Under the pieces are notes generated by a model. That model saw only the letters and a list, made by a program, of their open reading frames with translations, had not been told where the DNA came from and made no database searches. Of a stretch of 64,000 nt of DNA, positions 35,591 through 47,994 are shown piece by piece (position 1 is the stretch's first letter; each line of letters opens with the position of its first letter). Origin of the DNA: Acanthochromis polyacanthus (Eukaryota > Chordata > Actinopteri > Pomacentridae); contig NC_067113.1 in the NCBI RefSeq assembly GCF_021347895.1, positions 2,648,251 through 2,712,250 on the forward strand, given 5' to 3'. The position numbers and the translations under genes are program-made.

Positions 35591-35744
35591 ATACTATAAA
35601 CTTCATTTCACTTCTCAAATATCACTGTGTTCGTCTGCTATAGGATATATTTAACTGAAATTGCTCATCCGAACAACCAGGGATTTATAAAGGAAAATCT
35701 TGAAAATTATCAGGGGTGCCCAAACTTTTGCATACCACTGTACT

Positions 35745-36125
35745 AATGTCTGGATTTAAAACAAAATAAAATTCCGTTGCTTAGAACATATGGTACATTA
35801 AAACTGAAATAATAAATGTGCAAATGTAGTGAACAAAAACGTGTTAAACCAAAATCTGCTTCATATTTTAGATTTTAAAATGGCACACGTTTGCTTTGGA
35901 AAACAGCTTTGCATTCAGTTAGCAATATCATTACCAGCTTCACAAGGACATCATCTCCAATAGTTTCCATTGGTGTCTTGTCATAAATACAACTTATTGC
36001 CATCTTAATGCTTTGTTCTTCCAACATGAACAACATAACCAACTGAAAAGAAACATCAGTCCAGTTACTTTAAATAAAGGTGAGTTTGTTTTGACGGTTT
36101 CACCAGATTTTAAAGTTAATTCAAG
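35745..36125. other. No recognisable feature
   Basis: AT-rich spacer between two Tc1-related pieces. Confidence 0.5.
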
Positions 36126-36129
36126 TAAA

Positions 36130-36700
36130 GTCATAAAAACCATCAAATCCTGTCAGAAAATGGTCTCTCATAAGGACGTGACCATGAAAAAAAGACTAAG
36201 AGTTACCTGTTCAGAGAGCCTTGAAAGACAAGGAATTACACCAGTGGAATGTAGTGTTAGAGGAGTCCCAAGGTTTATGATTCCAACTGCTATGTCTTTA
36301 TGAGGAACAGAGAAGCTGAAAAGATGGCATCTGTACGTGTGGATCCCACTATGAAGTGTGGAGAGTGAGCTGTGATGTTGTGAAGGAGGGATTTGCTGGT
36401 GACACTGTTCAAGACTTTTTCAGAATTTAAGGCAACAGTTAACCAGCATGGCTCTTATGTTATTCTACAGCAACACACCATCCCTTGTGGCTGTGTTTTG
36501 TGGGACCACCATGCGGTTTTCAGCAGGACAATGACTCAAAATGGTCTTCAAGGCTATGTAAGAGCCATTTAACCAAAAAGAAGAATCATGGAGTGTTGCA
36601 CCCTGGAGTTAAATTGGACCAGAGCCCATCAGAGCTGAGCTCCACCTGCTGATATCCAAATCACACCCTGTTGGAGCTCTGCTGTCTGCGTCAAGGCTAT
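36130..36700 (+). pseudogene. Old Tc1-like transposase relict (different subfamily)
   Basis: In changing frames the sequence reads pieces of a Tc1 catalytic domain: REAEKMASVRVDPTMKCG near 36310, VNQHGSYVILQQHTIP near 36440, then FQQDNDSKWSSRLCKSHLTK near 36520 containing the second catalytic Asp, and a worn LDQSPSEL where [11 protein letters not shown] is expected. Several stops and frameshifts interrupt it and the final Glu is lost. It is clearly older than, and different from, the other two Tc1 families in the window. No terminal repeats were found. Confidence 0.75.
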
Positions 36701-37255
36701 CAACTTGCATAAAACTCCTAAAATAGGCTTTTAGGTGGTGTCTCATGCTGTAGCATCACACAGCAGCAAGACAGTGTCTCCAGACTGAGAGAGGCTTTGT
36801 GCAATTTAGACAGACACAGGAGCACAGGAGCAGTAACTTCATTTATCAAGTGTCACTGTGATGTTATTTACTGACAACTTGAATACAGTAAAAATAGTGC
36901 ACAGCATATAGTGATTGAACAAGCAGGTCCTACTAGAGATAACAGAAAAGGTAAGACACTACTGTTTGTTGTTTGCATTTATTACGAAGCAAGGAGCTAC
37001 AGTTTTTGTGGTGCTGGTATTTTTGACTTGTGTAACTTTTTTGCCACTTTTCTTTCTTGAGTGCACTAAATAGCTTTTAGCAACATTTCTATTAACATTT
37101 GTAGCATATAGCAGAAAGGTTGTACAGACAGAAAGAAATGGCCAGTCAATATGATGAAATTGCTGCTTTTCTGAAGGGTTGGCATGCAACCAGATACTAC
37201 AAAATGAATGATAGAGAAAGCTGTGCTAATTACTGACATTACATTATATTACACA
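36701..37255. other. No recognisable feature
   Basis: Nothing supported. Confidence 0.55.
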
Positions 37256-37260
37256 CTACA

Positions 37261-37772
37261 TGTAGCACCCTCCCAGAAACAGGCATGAGGCACGAGGTCT
37301 TTAGTTTGAAACTGAGTTTACTCGATCCTTAGAAACCCGTGAGAACTGGGTTTAAGAGAAAAAATAAAGAGTATAAATAAAAAGGAATGCAAGTATGTAC
37401 AACTCAGCTACAGCACATCACAATCAGCGTCACAGATTAACATACACATTTCCCACACTACAATATTAACAGCTTACATTAACACTTACGCACGTCATAA
37501 AAGAACAATCTATAAATTTACCTCGTAGGCTGCCTTGCTCTGGTGAGGGTCTAAATCTTCCTCTTTGTCTTTTATGTTCACCTGTTAATCTTTAGTTACT
37601 CTTAGTCTGCTTTCTTCTTCAGTTTGCTTCTGTGGCGGACTTTTTTTTCTTTTTTTCCTGGTGCTTCAGGCCATTGGTGTTGCGCTAATCAAAACACGGG
37701 CGGAAACAAAGGTATGGCGGCAATTAGTTCCGCACGCCATAAACTAAAACTGCTGATGAGAGGCAGTTACAC
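37261..37772 (-). mobile_element. Solo LTR with CTACA duplication
   Basis: The 512 bp begin (minus strand) TGTAACTGCC and end GGGTGCTACA, TG...CA ends. They are flanked by a perfect 5-base duplication CTACA (37256-37260 and 37773-37777). No internal coding region remains, so it is a solo LTR left by recombination. Class (gypsy, BEL or ERV-like) is not resolved. Confidence 0.8.
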
Positions 37773-37777
37773 TACAA

Positions 37778-37950
37778 TTTCATCTTACTGTTGTTCTTAT
37801 ACTGTGCAAACTTTTCTTGTTTTTAATTATATGTTGTATGGTTACTTATTTTTATTAATTTCTTTGTACCTCGTTTTATGCTGCTAACCTCGAGCTGCTA
37901 AACTGCTTTTTGTTGTGTAAAAAGAACAATAAAGATCTATTCTACTCTAT
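37778..37950 (+). mobile_element. LINE 3' tail with TATTC-type repeat
   Basis: GAGCTGCTAAACTGC, AACAATAAAGATCTATTCTA and CTCTATCC resemble the end of a fish LINE. The solo LTR inserted directly at its edge. Confidence 0.5.
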
Positions 37951-40095
37951 CCTGGCACATACCATAGAAAATGAAAAGGAGAACTGCCACTTATGTTGCA
38001 TGACATGACCCTTGCTAAGGTTATTTTATCTGATGAGCCACTCTGTGTATAAACTGTTCTCTATACATTTAAGCAGTACACACCTAAACCATGAGCTGCT
38101 GCACATCGATTAATTTACAGCATATAATAGTGCAAACAGATCAACATTTTGACACAGAACAAACGAGTTACGCAGTTTCTGAATAAGTCACTGCTAACGC
38201 TAATGTTAGCACAAGAAATGGAAAAAGCACAGTTTAATTACTGGAGATGGATGCTATGTGCAGACCACATGTAACCATGGTAATGGCATAAAAAAAAGCG
38301 GCTGAAGCTTTAAAATGTTTAAAAGGCAAAAACTGAACATGGAGGGAAAAAAGTCTTGTATTCATAACAAAAAACTGGAAACCAAATGAAAAGAAACAAC
38401 CAAAGTACTGGTTGTTTTTGTTTGAAGACTATAAATAACTTAATACTGCTCCCAACTTACTAATCTTGGGATATCTTGAGGAAAGTTGCATAACCTTTTA
38501 ACTTTGTGTGGGTTTCTTTAAATGCAACTTTTGATCCATTGTGATCCATAAATGTAATTTATGATGTAGTTGGTTCAGAAGCCCAAAAGTGGGATCCTTA
38601 AATCCAACCAACAACCAAATGTACATGCTCTACAAAGTAATGTGTCCAAAATAAGTTAATAGCAGTCAACTGGCGTGAAATCTGAAGTCTCTCCTCAGTC
38701 TGGTCAGTGGGGTCGCGTGTCCTCAGCCTAACCAGATTATCAGTCTGCACAGTTTATCTGCTCTCTTTTGTTGTAGCCTATTCATTCTATTTGTCATACT
38801 GTCAAATTACTTTTCAACACATTACCTCCGAGGAGTCATCCACACACATAAACATACACAAACTTTAAAAAATACAAAAGACAGTGGAATAAATTCAATA
38901 CACAGGCAGCCACAATGATGTCTATCAAAGGAGATAAAAGAAAGGGAAGCAAAATCAAAATCATAGCTGCATCTTCTTCCATCTTTTAAACTTTTGGTCT
39001 TTTCATGCTTCTCTGTTACATACATCAAGATGCTACACTGTACTGTACAATGAGCTGTGTCATTTTGCATAACAACTATTGAATTATTTTACTCAGAAGT
39101 CTGTAGAAATGGAATATTTTTATAGCCTATAAAGAGACAAATGCAGCAACTTCTTCTGACAGCTGAGCTGCTCTACATTGTGTATAAAGCTGCCTCACAC
39201 AGAAAATCAGCTCAATGAAACACACATAGTTTGGTCGGCAAGTTGTCAAGAAGCAATGGCACTTCAACCACAGCCTGAAATTGTATACAACATAAAAAAA
39301 GAAGAAAAAAGAACCTCATCACAGATAAAGACAACTTTTCCAAGTTCCAAGCAGCCACAAATTGTAAAGTGCCAGACTGCTTACAACTACCAAATGATGT
39401 TGATTTGTATTGCAATCCAACTGACAATGTTAAATCTGTCTTCAAGGTGGGGAGGACACTACAAAAAGAAGGATTGTGACCAGTGGGGTGATGATATAAA
39501 GACATATATATTAGAAGAAAAGAAAAGAGAGGGGTGAAACAGGAGCAAATATGGAGGAGAAGGATTTGGTTTTGAGGAGTGCAGGATGGACAGTGTCTTG
39601 GAAGGTGACGGTTACATCCAAAGATCTGATTTCTGATTTCATGAACAAATACTTGCAAAAATGAACAACATTCTGATACTGTGCTTGTGCTGTGTATGCT
39701 GTGCTAATGAGCAAATATTAGCATGATGATACAGTAAACCAAGATTCTGAACAAGGTGAACATTATACTTTCTTAATATCAGCTTGTTAGCAAGCTGAAG
39801 TCAGCATTTAGCTTGAAGCACTGCTTTAGGTGAGCATGTGCTTACAGAACCTCTAGAGTCATTGCAGATTCTGAATCTGGTTTAATCTGCCTGTGAGCTA
39901 CACCCAGTTTTGTCTCACAGCAAAATTTGCTGTCTGTGACGCTGAAATAAAGATAGCAAAACATGGGTCTTTTCATACATGATTTGCTTTTGGCTGTTTA
40001 CCAAAAAAATGATGTTTTTAGCTCTACTTAAAATAAGAGAAGACATGCTGGTTGGAAGATCTCTGCTTTCTTTTCCACCATGTTATTACCACTGT
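37951..40095. other. No supported gene
   Basis: AT-rich sequence; two overlapping ORFs at 39178-39658 (119 and 148 codons on opposite strands) show no domain. Confidence 0.55.
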
Positions 40096-40099
40096 CAAC

Positions 40100-40560
40100 T
40101 GACATAAGAGGAGAGCATGCAGAGGAAGAAGAAACTGACAAGGGAAAGGAGCTGGGTCCAGAATAGAGAGGCTGATGGAGAACAGGAGATATGAGCATTT
40201 CATTTTATCACGAGCAATGTGAGGTCACTGGACAATAAAATGGAAAAGCCAACAGCCTTAGTGAGGAATCAAGGGACTTCATTCATTGTATTGTGATGTG
40301 ATTTTCCAAGATATGGCTATTGTGAATACTGAGGATCTCACCATTACCATCTACAGTTTATCAGATGATTCAGGCAGACAGGAATACATCTGGGAGTGGC
40401 AAGGAAAGAAGCAGAGGACTTGGCATTTTTATTAGCAACTAATGATGCCACTGTGGTCACATTAGAGAGGGACACAGTGAAGGAACAATTTTTTAGCCCA
40501 CAGATTGAACTATGTGATTGAACTACACCCACCATACACTGTACATAAAAGTGGGTGATT
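40100..40560 (+). pseudogene. LINE endonuclease relict (CR1/L2-like)
   Basis: A heavily mutated N-terminal region. Near 40205 the frame reads SNVRSLDNKMEKPTALVRNQ, the typical opening of a fish LINE endonuclease. Further on, GVARKEAEDLAFLL and VTLERDTVKEQFFSPQIELC near 40390-40510 match the usual GGGLAVFVNNRW and HITVKERLCSPDIELL positions. Stops and frameshifts are frequent. No tail is seen in the next kilobase. Confidence 0.7.
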
Positions 40561-41900
40561 GTGGTTTGTGGACTGCCTTAAGTTTGGGAAATTGATATTG
40601 TCATGAATTTTGAAACTGAACCTGACTGGAGAAGCAAAGGACACTGTCAATATCAACCACAATGTGGCCTTGCCCTGAAAGAATACTCTGCTTTATTGTC
40701 TGTTTACTCTGAAGGGAAACAAAATTCCTGAAATGAACATTTTGCGAACAATTGAGTTAGTTAACTGGTGAGGAAAATGTTTCTTGAGATAATAAATCTG
40801 CACTGTCAGACTTCTTACGACATTCTTTCTAATGTCTGCTGGTTATTAGAAACAATGCAGGTTTGAAGGACTTCTGCTTTGGCTTCACTTTATACAGGCA
40901 TCCCCCTTAGCTACCCAGAGGTTTTCACATATCTTGGATGCTGAGGGATAACTTTAACTCTGTTGCTGAAGACTCCAGAATGTCTTTCTTGTATTGTTGT
41001 ATTGCATTTCTTGTTCTGTTACATATTTTCACAATTTTCACACATTTGAGGAACTGTTTACAAAGCAGTTTCCATCTGGAGATTATTGAAGTAATTCTGA
41101 TTCTTCTTCTGATTCATATACAAAAGCCTATGAAGAAACAATCTGCCAGCTGCATGTAGATTCTGTACATATTTATTTGCATGTCAAGTAGATAAAATCC
41201 AATCAGAATTCATAGTGGGAGGTGGATTCTGATGGCAACAACATAAATACATCTAGTCACTAGTTTCTGGGTTTATATGTATCTCAGCGATGGGGGTGGT
41301 GGTGGGGAGTCATGGATGAAACGCAAAAGGACAGATGATAGAGAAGTGAAAAGGTAGCGAAAAGATTATAGTGTCCCTCCTGAGCTCTCCAGGACTCCCG
41401 CTGTGACATCAGCCTTGTTAAAACGTACCTTTTTTGCCGTGTTACACACACTCACAGACCATATCAAGTCTCTCCGGGCATGTCTTATGCAACCCCGGAG
41501 TGCGGTCTGCCAATTGAATTATGCAGACTGAGGAGGAATCGTCTTCAGTGCTCTCCTCAAAGTTAAACACACACATCTTCTCTCGCATTGTCTCACCAAC
41601 TAAATCACATGTGGTTATGCATATCTAAAGCCCCCGTGCATGTTTCCTCTGTTGTTTGTAGTCCCCAGTGTGCAAATGTTTGAAGTTGAGTTGCTGGAAG
41701 CTATTTTAAATCTGCTCTCTGTGTACTCAATATCAAAGACACAATCCTGAATTTATCTGACCATGAAAAGTTTACATATATTCAGGTTGATTCTCTGACA
41801 GTGTTTTCCCTCCTTCCGCTCTCCATTATTCAAAACAGAGAACTAATACTGTAAATATAACAGGAGAAGATTGCTTATGAATGTATTTATTAGAGATTTT
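40561..41900. other. No supported gene
   Basis: Nothing recognised beyond short G-rich words near 41290. Confidence 0.55.
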
Positions 41901-41903
41901 GCA

Positions 41904-41914
41904 GCATATATATG

Positions 41915-41978
<64 letters not shown>

Positions 41979-42020
41979 CTCCCCCTCATCCCCCGGAGGC
42001 CAGGGAATGAGGGGGAGTAA
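41904..42020. repeat. (TA)n tract followed by a 14-bp-stem hairpin
   Basis: An alternating TA tract to 41974 is followed by TTACTCCCCCTCAT (41976-41989) and its exact complement ATGAGGGGGAGTAA (42007-42020) around a 17-base loop. Confidence 0.9.
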
Positions 42021-42249
42021 CAAATATAAAGAAAGTTGGGTAAAGAGGCTGATTGTCAAGGAGCCACAGGTGCACCTGGTCACTCCTGCTGGGCATAATC
42101 TAAACAAAAGAGAAAACACAACCAACCTTACCGACACACACACACATTAGAACACAACACTCCCTCTCATACGAACAAACTCATCTGTTTGGTTAAACTC
42201 ACTCCACTCAAGTCTAGCAGCACTTATCACCGTAAAAACGTAAATTAGT

Positions 42250-42900
42250 ACCACCACTCATCCACAGGACAGAGCATCAGCCACTACATTGTCAGCCCCC
42301 TTCTTGTGTAGAATTTCAATGTTGTAATTCTGTGCCAACAGGGCCCAAAGCATCAACCGCTGGTTGTGGTTAAACATCTGTGTCAGGAAAGTGAGAGGAC
42401 TGTGGTCAGTGTAAACTGCCACCGGTGTTGAACTGGAGCTGACATACACGTCGAAGTGTTCAGGACGAGCAACTAATGAGAAGTTAAGCTCTCTTTTTCA
42501 ATCGTGGAGTAGTTCAGCTGGTGGCGCTTGAACTTGGCCGAGAAGTAGCTCACTGGATGGCACATCGCCATCGCTGTCTTGTAGTAGAACAGCACTGGCT
42601 CCAGTGGCAATGGCATCTACTTAAGGCAGAGAGAAGTTAGGAGCAGCGAGCACTGCTGAGGAGAGACTTTGCAGCATTAAAGACATGTTGACATTCATCA
42701 TTCCAATGGAATGGCACTGCAGACCTGCACAACCTGGTCATGGGAGCAACAACCACTGAGAAGTTTTTACAAAAACAACTGTAATACACCATCATGCCCC
42801 GAAACCATCTCAGTTCACGCCTGTAGTGGGAACTGGGTAGGACAGCACTGTGGGAACTTTTGCATCCACAGTCTGTTGAGTCATCTCCAGGCCTCAGGTT
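42250..42900 (-). pseudogene. Ty3/gypsy Pol relict (RT end and RNase H)
   Basis: Read on the minus strand from 42900, the first part gives RELRWFRGMMVYYSCFCKNF (RT connection, normally LGMVGYYRRF), followed by NDECQHVFNAAKSLLSSA. Next come VDAIATGASAVLLQD and FKRHQLNYSTIE, and finally VYTDHSPLTFLTQMFNHNQR and KKGADNVVADALS of RNase H. The order is that of a gypsy pol, with several frameshifts. Integrase is not seen downstream. Confidence 0.85.
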
Positions 42901-42944
42901 AGATGCACGTCTGAAAATGCGTCTAGCAAAAAAAAAAAAAAAAA

Positions 42945-43045
42945 GCGTCTAGCTCGTCTTCAGCTGGAGAAAGAGGAGCGTGAGCGTGCACGACAGTTTG
43001 AGCTTCACAGGGAGTTGGAGCTGAAGAGTGTGGAGGCAGAGACCG
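42945..43045 (+). pseudogene. Gag-like charged coiled-coil scrap
   Basis: After an A-rich tract the plus strand reads RLARLQLEKEERERARQFEL and ELELKSVEA, the charged helical block seen in some fish gypsy Gag proteins. It is in the opposite orientation to the adjacent Pol relict, so the two are probably not from one insertion. Confidence 0.4.
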
Positions 43046-43049
43046 CCAT

Positions 43050-43530
43050 TAGCTCCACTGGCTTCCAATCACTCACCGCATCATCTACAAAACCATTCTG
43101 CTAACCTTCAAGGCACTCCATAACCTCACCCCTCCATACCTCACTGAATTCCTCCACATAAATACACCCAGCTAGACTCTCAGATCATCTTCTTCTCTCA
43201 GCTTCACCATCCCTCCTGCCTGCATGACCACCATGGGCTCCAGAGCCTTCAGCCGCTCTGTCCCCCGCCTCTGGAACTCCCTCCCACCCAACATCAGAAA
43301 CATCAACACGCTGGACATTTTCAAATCCAATCTCAAAATCCACCTGTTCAAACAAGCATACTCACTTTGACCTCCATTCCTCCTTCTCCTTTTGTTGTTT
43401 AAAAATTGCTAAATTTTCTTCTTTTATATTTTTAAAAAATTCTTGTGTTTTAAACTGTATATTTGAAAGTGTTTTATCTGTGTTTACTCTGTACGGTGAC
43501 CTTGAGTGTTTTAATCAATCAGTTGTGGCT
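43050..43530 (+). mobile_element. L2-type LINE 3' end
   Basis: The plus strand encodes LPITHRIIYKTILLTFKALH-like sequence (near 43065), then a stop, then GSRAFSRSVPRLWNSLPP (near 43235) and FKSNLKIHLFKQAYSL before the stop near 43370. This is the C-terminal end of an L2 reverse transcriptase. An AT-rich 3' UTR follows, ending near the TGACCTTGAGTGTTTTAATC words. Confidence 0.8.
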
Positions 43531-43925
43531 TCCTATGTAAAAAACCGAGAGAATGGTGAGAAGATTGCAGATAAAACAAAAACCGTGTGCAAAATATGCC
43601 GCTACAGTTCACCTTATGTTGCGGCGAGTACAACTAGTTCACAGTTCAGACATTTATAGGTCTAGACTGCAGCTCCTAGGACTACTATTTGTTTACCTTT
43701 TCATTCAAGAATGTAGTTATCCTGATTATTACAACAAAGCACTTTTTTATTGAGATTTTGTTTGTATTTGCACTGTAGTCTAAATAAGGGGAAAAAACTA
43801 CAATTTTGTTTTTTTTTCAAAGAGCATTTATTTTGTACTGATGCAGCATTATTTTTTGTATTTCTGCATAAGGTAGAAAATAAAGAAAATGAGATTTTTG
43901 CATAACATCCCACTGTTGGGGATTT
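43531..43925. other. No recognisable feature
   Basis: AT-rich spacer. Confidence 0.5.
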
Positions 43926-43929
43926 TCTT

Positions 43930-44405
43930 TAATCTTTATTTCATATCGTGAGTATTTCGTATCGTGAGCCCTGTTTCGGATTTCGTATCATTTCGTGAGC
44001 TGATACAAGCGGCAGAAATGAGCTTCCTCTGTAGGGTGGCTGGACTCAGCCTTAGAGATAGGGTGAGGAGCTCAGACATCCGGAGGGAGCTCGGAGTAGA
44101 GCCGCTGCTCCTTCGCATCGAAAAGAGCCAGTTGAGGTGGTTTGGCCATCTGATCCGGATGCCTCCAGGGAGACTTCCTTTGGAGGTTTTCAGAGCACGT
44201 CCGTCTGGGAGGAGACCTCGGGATAGACCCAGAAGTCACTGGAGGGATTATATATCTCGTCTGGCCTGGGAACGCTTCGGGATCCCCCTGGAAGAGCTGG
44301 ACAGCGTTGCTGGGGGAAGGGACGTCTGGAACAACCTGCTTCGCCTGCTGCCTCCGTGACCCGGCCCCAGATAAGCGGAAGAAAATGGATGGATGGACGG
44401 ATGGA
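43930..44405 (+). mobile_element. LINE C-terminal fragment with (GGAT)n tail
   Basis: One open frame (43964-44359) reads AEMSFLCRVAGLSLRDRVRS, then SQLRWFGHLIRMPPGRLPLE and GRRPRDRPRSHWRDYISRLA, the C-terminus of a LINE reverse transcriptase common in fish. It ends in GACCCGGCCCCAGATAAGCG followed by ATGGATGG repeats. The frame is intact from a 5' truncation to the stop. Clade is not assigned. Confidence 0.85.
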
Positions 44406-45130
44406 TGGAGTTGACCATTTCGTTACACCCCTAATATATACATATGTATATATAATATCAACCTTATCAAAGTTCTACAAAGCACTTGACAATTTTTCAT
44501 GTTGCATGACACAACAGTTGCTACTGGCCACCTCTACTAAAAGCTACCTACTACTATTGCTTAAACCATGACAATAAAAAATTAAGTGATGCCAGCAAAG
44601 CATTTAGTAAGTTCGCTACAAAGTCATGTCTATGGCTGCATTTTCATTGATCTAGTCTAGACTCACCTAATTGACAACCAACTGCATGTTCAAGTACTTG
44701 CCTATACTCAAGTAACAGGAAGATTCCACCAGAGGGCATAACAGAGGACTCAGAGCATGGATGGCATGATGTAAACAATAAACATTGTTAATTCTGAGAT
44801 CGTGACAGGAAAAGCAACAGCAGCGCTAGATGAGTAAGGTCCCAGAATCTAGGATCTTGTGACAAATGTGAGTTTGTTTCTTTCATTCTGCCAGGGTGAG
44901 AAACTGAGTGGAAACACGGCTACAGTCCAACAGGATGTCCACTGATTATATACCGCAACACATAGTCAGTTCAGCAGAGCAGTTTGCCATCGCCCTTCAT
45001 TTTCTAATAACTGGCAACAGCCACTAAGTCTAGTCAGCTACTTATGAAATTGGATGAGTGACAGGTTGACATGTAGTCAAAGATGTCACCAAAGCTGTAT
45101 GGATTGCTCTGAAAAAGGAGATTTTGGCTT
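44406..45130. other. No recognisable feature
   Basis: Nothing supported. Confidence 0.55.
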
Positions 45131-45146
45131 TCCCCAATGACGATCA

Positions 45147-45333
45147 TCCATCCATCCATTCTCTATACACCGCTTTATCCTCACTAGGGTCATGGGGGGT
45201 GCTGGAGCCTATCCCAGCTGACTCGGGCGAATGCAGGGGACACCCTGGACAGGTCGCCAGTCTGTCGCAGGGCTACATATACAGACAAACAATCACACTC
45301 ACATTCACACCTACGGGCAATTTAGAGTGCAGC
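45147..45333 (-). mobile_element. V-SINE with internal deletion
   Basis: The (GGAT)n tail and 3' half are followed directly by the first bases of the SINE head (GCAGCC), so the core and most of the tRNA-like part are missing. A perfect 15-base duplication CCCCAATGACGATCA flanks it (45132-45146, 45334-45348). The deletion therefore happened inside one insertion, before or after integration. Confidence 0.87.
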
Positions 45334-45463
45334 CCCCAATGACGATCAATGAAAGAAAAATATTTTTCCCGGCTTTTTGGCATGTGCCAACTGTGCTGGG
45401 GCAACAAATAGTGAACAAGTCAGAATCAGTGCCCAAGCCAACAGGGGAAGCTTCTTCACAACT

Positions 45464-46080
<617 letters not shown>

Positions 46081-47880
46081 ATGATACTTCAGTTTCACTC
46101 TGATGCTTGGTACAGGTTCATAGGTGTGTGTATATAGGGAAACAAGGTGGTGACAGAGTCATGACTCCATGAGCAGCAGTTGACATGTTGTCACTGAAGG
46201 CAAACTGAATGAGACCATATTCAGGTGAGTTAGTATTATACTCAAACAAATGCAACACAGAGCGAGAATGGTTCGGCTGCAGATGTAAATTGTTCAAGGA
46301 CCACATGCAGTTTTCCGTTGGAGTAGCTGAAGAACTAACAAAGGCATGTGTGACTCTACACAATGCCGATGCTTCCAATGTGAAAAAAGTAAAAGTGAAA
46401 TAGTGGTATAAAAAAATCAAGCTGAAATAGGCACAAGTAGGCTCTAAGCTTTGCTACTGCAGAAAAGGTGTAAAGACTAAATGTTTCAATAAATGTGTTG
46501 ATCTTTTGTTAAACTCCAAGGAAACCTACATGCTTTTAGGACCTCTATCCACCTCCTTCTCATACCAAACCTCTTGTAATTGCATATGAGATTTTTCTGA
46601 ATAAATTGCACCCCGAGATTGAAGGGCACCAGCACAGCATTCTAATTATATAATGGGGATTTTAAAATGATCATTCCCACAAACTGCGCAAAAACGGTTC
46701 CATGTTAAATAATCTAACAAACATTTTATTTTCACTGCGTTTTTCAGTTTAGAGAAAGTCTCAGTTCTGAAGTGAATACTTAATAATGCTGAATCTGAAT
46801 ATGTTGTGTAAAAAGTTATAAAATAAAAATCTAAAAATCTTCTAAAATCTTTTAAATAAAAAAAGTTCGATACTTTTAGAATCAAACTTTAAGACTACAA
46901 AGCGTGTGTTGTCAACAATCAGAGTGACTCTCTCCGAGGTCCTAATGTTTCAATTTGCAACAACAAAGAGGTTTCATGTTGAAATTGTTGCTGTTATTTT
47001 AAGATATGTACAAATAATAGTCATTTAGGAAGAGTAAGTGGAAGTAATAAGTTGTCAATCTAAAGTCTAAAGTTACTAATGAATAATTATTATGCTGCAT
47101 ATATATAATTGAGCTCAACTAACCCTAATGACATGTGGGAGTCTAAGTGCCCTGGCACAATTTACACATTGATGATAATTGTTAATATTATGGGGTTTGA
47201 TGAAAACGTCTTCTGTGGTGAAAATTCCCCTCTTGTCATTACTGTTAATCAGAGCCACATTATCACCAAAATTGCTTCTTAATGTTTCAATAAAACTGCA
47301 ATAACTAACGTGTGTGCTTTCTTGTAGCACAGTAGTATGCGTGTCATTTTTCTTTAGTATTTTTTTTTAAGTCTGTGCCCTTTTATATTTTGTTTTAAAA
47401 ATTATCATTTGCATTGCTATTCACATTGTGAAATCCACAGAAAATTGGTTACTCCCATGACTGCATGATAGGACGGTTATCGTTGCTTTTTCCTTTTTCT
47501 TTCATTTCCTTTCTGGTGCTCCATTGCTGCAGAGCAGTCTTTGCTTTTGAAGTTCCTGATTTGAATGCAAGAATGACTTTAAGTTAAAAGAAAAAAAACC
47601 CAAAACTTTTCTTTCTTGCTGTTGTAGAGCAAGTTTTTGTTCCTGATAGGCTGATTGAAATTCAGCTCTGACAGGAGGATTTTTGCTGATTTTTTTTTCA
47701 CTTTTTCATTCCTTTCACTCTCTTCTCATCATGGTGGAGTCTTGCTCTGAAGGAGCTTATATAAATTTATACAACAGCAAGATGCACTGATTTGCTTTAC
47801 TTTGTATGTTTCCATTCAGTCCTATTCTGTCTCTCTGCCTCCACCCACCTTCATCTCATTCAGTTTTAGCTCAGATCTTT
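46081..47880. other. No supported gene
   Basis: ORFs at 46118-46420 show no motif. A (CT)n tract lies at 47898-47921 just beyond. Confidence 0.55.
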
Positions 47881-47891
47881 TTGTGGCCCAG

Positions 47892-47922
<31 letters not shown>

Positions 47923-47994
47923 TGGAGAATTGGCCCCGATGTGGAGCTGGGTTGAAGCTGTGAGAATATAACTTAAATTTTCCTCCTCTCAATC

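Larger units (their letters stand above)
30728..35740 (+). mobile_element. Tc1-like transposon split by a SINE and an RTE LINE
   Basis: The left end (TGGTATGCAAAAGTTTAGGC) and right end (complement, TTTGCATACCACTG, then TA at 35741) are inverted repeats of about 210 bp. Each has an outer and an inner copy of a TTTGGGCACCC-type direct repeat, the IR/DR layout of Tc1 elements. The left repeat is broken by a SINE (30831-31108) and the 5' UTR by an RTE LINE (31275-34370). Removing both leaves about 1.63 kb, the usual Tc1 length. Confidence 0.9.

Noticed and set aside
39178..39658. 119- and 148-codon ORFs on opposite strands
   Set aside because: Neither shows a domain, and overlap on both strands suggests chance openness.
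41881..42150. Tyrosine/isoleucine repeat ORF
   Set aside because: It is a translation of the (TA)n tract.
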